Assembly (NCBI GenBank): GCA_006226425.1
Contig: SBGX01000013.1
Coordinates: 1-64,000 of the forward strand
DNA: 64,000 bases
Source: Bacteroidota bacterium
GTDB taxonomy: Bacteria; Bacteroidota; Bacteroidia; Flavobacteriales_D; Crocinitomicaceae
Reading direction: 5' to 3'
The translations under genes were made by a program, and so were the position numbers. Under the pieces are notes generated by a model, which saw only the letters and a list, made by a program, of their open reading frames with translations, was not told where the DNA came from and ran no database searches. Below, piece after piece: positions 61,537-64,000 of the stretch. Numbering within the stretch: the stretch's first letter is position 1; every line of letters starts with the position of its first letter.

Positions 61537-62322
61537 CTATTCCTCAAAGAAATCCACTGACTTTCCCTTTTCCCATTTTTTGAGACGGAATTCTCCATTT
61601 TCCATGACACCGAAGGTGAAATATCGAATCCAATCTCCCAAATTGATGTAATTGGACCGTTCTCCAACTTTAACATTTAGTGGTAAATGTCTGTGACCGA
61701 AAATGAAGTAATCAATATGCCTTTTCCTTAAAACCTCCTTGCAATAAATAACCAACCATTCCTTCTCGTCTCCCAGATAAACAGCATCACTATCTCCTGT
61801 GGTAGCACGACTCGATCTGGAGAAGTAAGCGGCCAAACCAATCCCAAAATTGGGATGAAGTCGAGCGAACAGCCACTGACATAACTTACTGGCGAACACC
61901 TTTTTGATAAACTTATATTTTCGATCACCTGGTCCCAAGCCATCACCGTGCCCAATATAACATTGACGTCCTTGAAGCTCACGCTCTACGGGCTCACGAT
62001 ACAACTTAACTCCCAATTCTTCCGGCAAATAGTCAAAAATCCACATATCGTGATTCCCAATAAAAAAGTGTACGGGAATCCCGGCATCTGTAAAGGAGGC
62101 TATTTTTGCTTGTAAGCGTACAAAGCCTCTAGGAATGGCTTGTTTGTACTCAAACCAAAAGTCGAATACATCCCCCAGTAAATAAAGTTCCTGACAATCC
62201 TCGCGAATACTGTCCATCCATTCACAGACCAATTTTTCCCGTTCCAAACTTCGTGTTCTATCCGGGGCTCCCAGGTGAAAATCCGAAGCAAAATAGATCT
62301 TTTTTTCCGGGACTGTATTCAT
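61537..62322 (-). CDS. lpxH: UDP-2,3-diacylglucosamine diphosphatase (LpxH)
   Basis: This 261-aa metallophosphoesterase makes lipid X in lipid A synthesis at the inner membrane. FASDFHLG, LLGDVFDFW, GNHDMW, HGDG and GHRH are the LpxH signature motifs. It starts just after the upstream TlpA-like gene (2-base gap), so they are co-transcribed. Its presence fits a Gram-negative outer membrane. Confidence 0.95.
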   Translation of the reverse strand: MNTVPEKKIYFASDFHLGAPDRTRSLEREKLVCEWMDSIREDCQELYLLGDVFDFWFEYKQAIPRGFVRLQAKIASFTDAGIPVHFFIGNHDMWIFDYLPEELGVKLYREPVERELQGRQCYIGHGDGLGPGDRKYKFIKKVFASKLCQWLFARLHPNFGIGLAAYFSRSSRATTGDSDAVYLGDEKEWLVIYCKEVLRKRHIDYFIFGHRHLPLNVKVGERSNYINLGDWIRYFTFGVMENGEFRLKKWEKGKSVDFFEE

Positions 62323-62324
62323 TG

Positions 62325-63443
62325 TTAGTGACCGAACAATTGTTCCAGTTTTTGAGCCAGTTGTGCTCCTCTCAAATTAGTTTGGATAATTTTTCCTTCC
62401 TGATCAATCAGGACTGTAAATGGAATCCCCGTTACCTGATAAAGTCTGGCTACCTCATTCGACCATTGTTTCAGGTCACTCACATGATTAGGCCATAACA
62501 AACCGTCTTTAGCAATCGCAGCTTCCCATCGCTCTTTATCCCGATCCAGGGAAACACTCATCACCGTGAAACCATCATCTTTATAGCGTTGATATAATCT
62601 TACCACATTGGGGTTCTCTGCCCGACAGGGACGACACCAACTGGCCCAAAAGTCCAGTAGTACCACTTTTCCTTTCAAATCGGAAAGTTTCATAGAAGTT
62701 CCATCCGGTTTATTCTGTTGAAAATCAGGAGCAGGTTTTCCAGGTTCCAGAAAGCTCATTTTCTCTTTCCGGGCCTTTTGTTGTTCAAATTGTGCCTTCA
62801 CATTCTGAATAGAAGGAGATTCGCCAAAACCGGCTACCAGATTTTCCACAACTTCTTCATAGACTTCAAACTCATTGTCTGGTTCAATCACAGAAAGCAT
62901 GGGTAGCAACTGTGCTGATTTTTGATTTTCACTCAAAAAACGCTTGCGGTATGCCATGAAATCGTAAAATAAGGGATAGAAAGCCTCATTTACTTTCGTC
63001 TCTTCTCCTGGATGTGTTCTCAAATAACGATTAGCAGAATCTTTCTTGTAGTTATACACCTGCATGACCTGAACAAACTCGTTCAATTTCACCGATTCGT
63101 CCGAGTTGACGATATTATTGAAATTTCGGAGATTAGAACCGTCTCCGTGAATTTGAATATCAGAACCGTCCCGAATAATTAAGTTAATATGCGCATTCCC
63201 AGCTCTTAGAACATAATAGTCCGCGGCAGGAAGCTTTCCCTGCATCTTGTAATTTCCTTTGTCATCCGGGTAGGCTTTCAAATAATCCACATAACGATTC
63301 GAGACAATTTGAGACAGGCGCATGGTATCTCCCTGATAATTAAAAATATTTCCACTGATTTTCGCCTTAATTTCCTTTTGCGCCAACAACTGAAAACTGA
63401 AAGCCAAGAGTAGATTTAGGATGATGGTTTTGGTTAAATTCAT
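62325..63443 (-). CDS. TlpA/ResA-like thioredoxin with N-terminal DUF4369-like domain
   Basis: This 372-aa secreted protein has a signal peptide (IILNLLLAFSFQLLAQ). A DUF4369-like N-terminal domain (about residues 25-115) and a helical linker follow, and a C-terminal thioredoxin fold has the redox motif WCRPC in FWASWCRPCR. Such proteins reduce or isomerise disulfides in the periplasm, often for cytochrome c maturation. A paralogue lies 16 bases upstream. Confidence 0.9.
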   Translation of the reverse strand: MNLTKTIILNLLLAFSFQLLAQKEIKAKISGNIFNYQGDTMRLSQIVSNRYVDYLKAYPDDKGNYKMQGKLPAADYYVLRAGNAHINLIIRDGSDIQIHGDGSNLRNFNNIVNSDESVKLNEFVQVMQVYNYKKDSANRYLRTHPGEETKVNEAFYPLFYDFMAYRKRFLSENQKSAQLLPMLSVIEPDNEFEVYEEVVENLVAGFGESPSIQNVKAQFEQQKARKEKMSFLEPGKPAPDFQQNKPDGTSMKLSDLKGKVVLLDFWASWCRPCRAENPNVVRLYQRYKDDGFTVMSVSLDRDKERWEAAIAKDGLLWPNHVSDLKQWSNEVARLYQVTGIPFTVLIDQEGKIIQTNLRGAQLAQKLEQLFGH

Positions 63444-63459
63444 TGATTCTTTCTTGTAT

Positions 63460-64000
63460 TTATAGTAGTTCTAGCAATTTTCGTTCCAATTCAGCATCCC
63501 TAAAATTCGTTCCCACAATTTTGCCCTTACGATCTACCAAAACCGTGAATGGAATCGCATTGAATCCATATATTCTGGTCAATGGAGTTTTCCATTGCTG
63601 CAAATCCGAAACGTGGTTTGGCCACGCTAATTTGTCCGCTTCAATGGCTCTCATCCAGGATGCACGATCACTATCTAAAGATACACTAAAAACGGTAAAT
63701 CCTTTCGATTTATACTTATGATACAAACTTACAACATGCGGATTCGCTCTTCGACAAGGAGCACACCAGGAAGCCCAGAAATCTATCAACACTACTTTTC
63801 CCTTCAAATCTGATAGTTTCATTGTTTGTCCCTCGGGATTTGGCAAAACGATATCAGGGGCATCCTTTTCTCCCGAGATTAACAACTTGTAATCAACGTA
63901 TGCCTTTTCGATCTCCGCGACCTGCATCATCATGTTCTTGGTCATCGGTGAATCTTCATACTCTTTTTGATAGGCTTCGGATACTTTTTTTAGGGCCTCA
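63460..64000 (-). CDS. TlpA/ResA-like thioredoxin, 5' cut by window
   Basis: The frame stays open through the window edge (residues reading ALKKVSEAYQKEYED come before an internal ATG at 63945), so the N-terminus is missing. The visible 180 residues end in a thioredoxin domain with WCAPC in FWASWCAPCR. It is closely similar to its downstream neighbour over the redox domain (GKVV-L-DFWASWC, AWPNHVSDL, IPFTVLVD), consistent with tandem duplication. Confidence 0.92.
   Translation of the reverse strand, partial: EALKKVSEAYQKEYEDSPMTKNMMMQVAEIEKAYVDYKLLISGEKDAPDIVLPNPEGQTMKLSDLKGKVVLIDFWASWCAPCRRANPHVVSLYHKYKSKGFTVFSVSLDSDRASWMRAIEADKLAWPNHVSDLQQWKTPLTRIYGFNAIPFTVLVDRKGKIVGTNFRDAELERKLLELL

Noticed and set aside
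1-64000. CRISPR arrays, insertion sequences, integrases or attachment sites
   Set aside because: No regularly spaced direct repeats, transposase motifs or terminal inverted repeats were seen; repeated stretches in the NRPS genes are homologous domains.

Overview
This 64 kb window is a densely coded stretch of moderate-GC chromosome from a member of Bacteroidota, most likely Flavobacteriales; family is not resolved. The evidence is several promoters of the Bacteroidota type (TTG, about 19-22 bases, TAnnTTTG), a subtilase with a type IX secretion C-terminal sorting domain, a DUF5606 protein with a Lys/Ala tail, an Mrp ATPase without the usual CxxC, and near-absent Shine-Dalgarno sequences.

Region 1 (1-29,989) is the right-hand part of a nonribosomal peptide synthetase (NRPS) locus, all on the + strand and tightly packed. 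It opens inside an NRPS gene ending A-PCP-E. A phosphopantetheinyl transferase, a cyclic-peptide-type ABC exporter and a type II thioesterase follow. Two giant synthetases come next: 5834 aa (half-C-A-PCP / C-A-PCP-E / C-A-PCP / C-A-PCP / C-A-PCP / C) and 2507 aa (A[methyltransferase]-PCP / C-A-PCP / C-carrier-like). Specificity codes read by eye suggest Asn - D-Asp (likely) - Ala - unknown - unknown - side-chain-methylated Thr (inferred) - Cys-like, plus a D-residue from the partial upstream synthetase. The end is unusual: the last C domain has HN in place of HH in its active-site motif, the last carrier-like domain has Tyr in place of the phosphopantetheine Ser, and no cis thioesterase or reductase is present. 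The PPTase would prime the carriers, the type II TE would edit or release, and the ABC protein would export the product.

Region 2 (30,000-35,015) holds a small secreted protein with its own promoter and terminator, a lipoprotein, a secreted M14 carboxypeptidase, a convergent CarH-like cobalamin-binding MerR regulator beside a 23-bp imperfect palindrome, and a lipoprotein-mrp-nfu operon for Fe-S cluster handling.

Region 3 (35,020-46,075) is mostly - strand: a VWA membrane protein, an M3 oligopeptidase whose start codon abuts a terminator, a DUF5606 protein, and a T9SS-exported subtilase divergent from a second subtilase. An NTF2-like protein and a cytochrome b-like / cytochrome c / hflX operon complete it.

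Region 4 (46,119-53,542) has two coupled amidohydrolase-like genes with partly lost metal sites, a membrane protein, a Cys-rich secreted protein, the tag DNA glycosylase, a lipoprotein, a small Gly/Ala-rich protein and tRNA-Gln(TTG).

Region 5 (53,739-64,000) has an MBOAT/SGNH O-acylation pair, rdgB, a tail-specific S41 protease, a coiled-coil secreted protein, a MauG-type dihaem peroxidase, a SAM methyltransferase, lpxH and two tandem TlpA-like thioredoxins, the last cut by the window edge.

No CRISPR array, insertion sequence, integrase or rRNA was seen. No gene-free stretch exceeds 300 bases; the longest is about 195 bases between the tRNA and the MBOAT gene.
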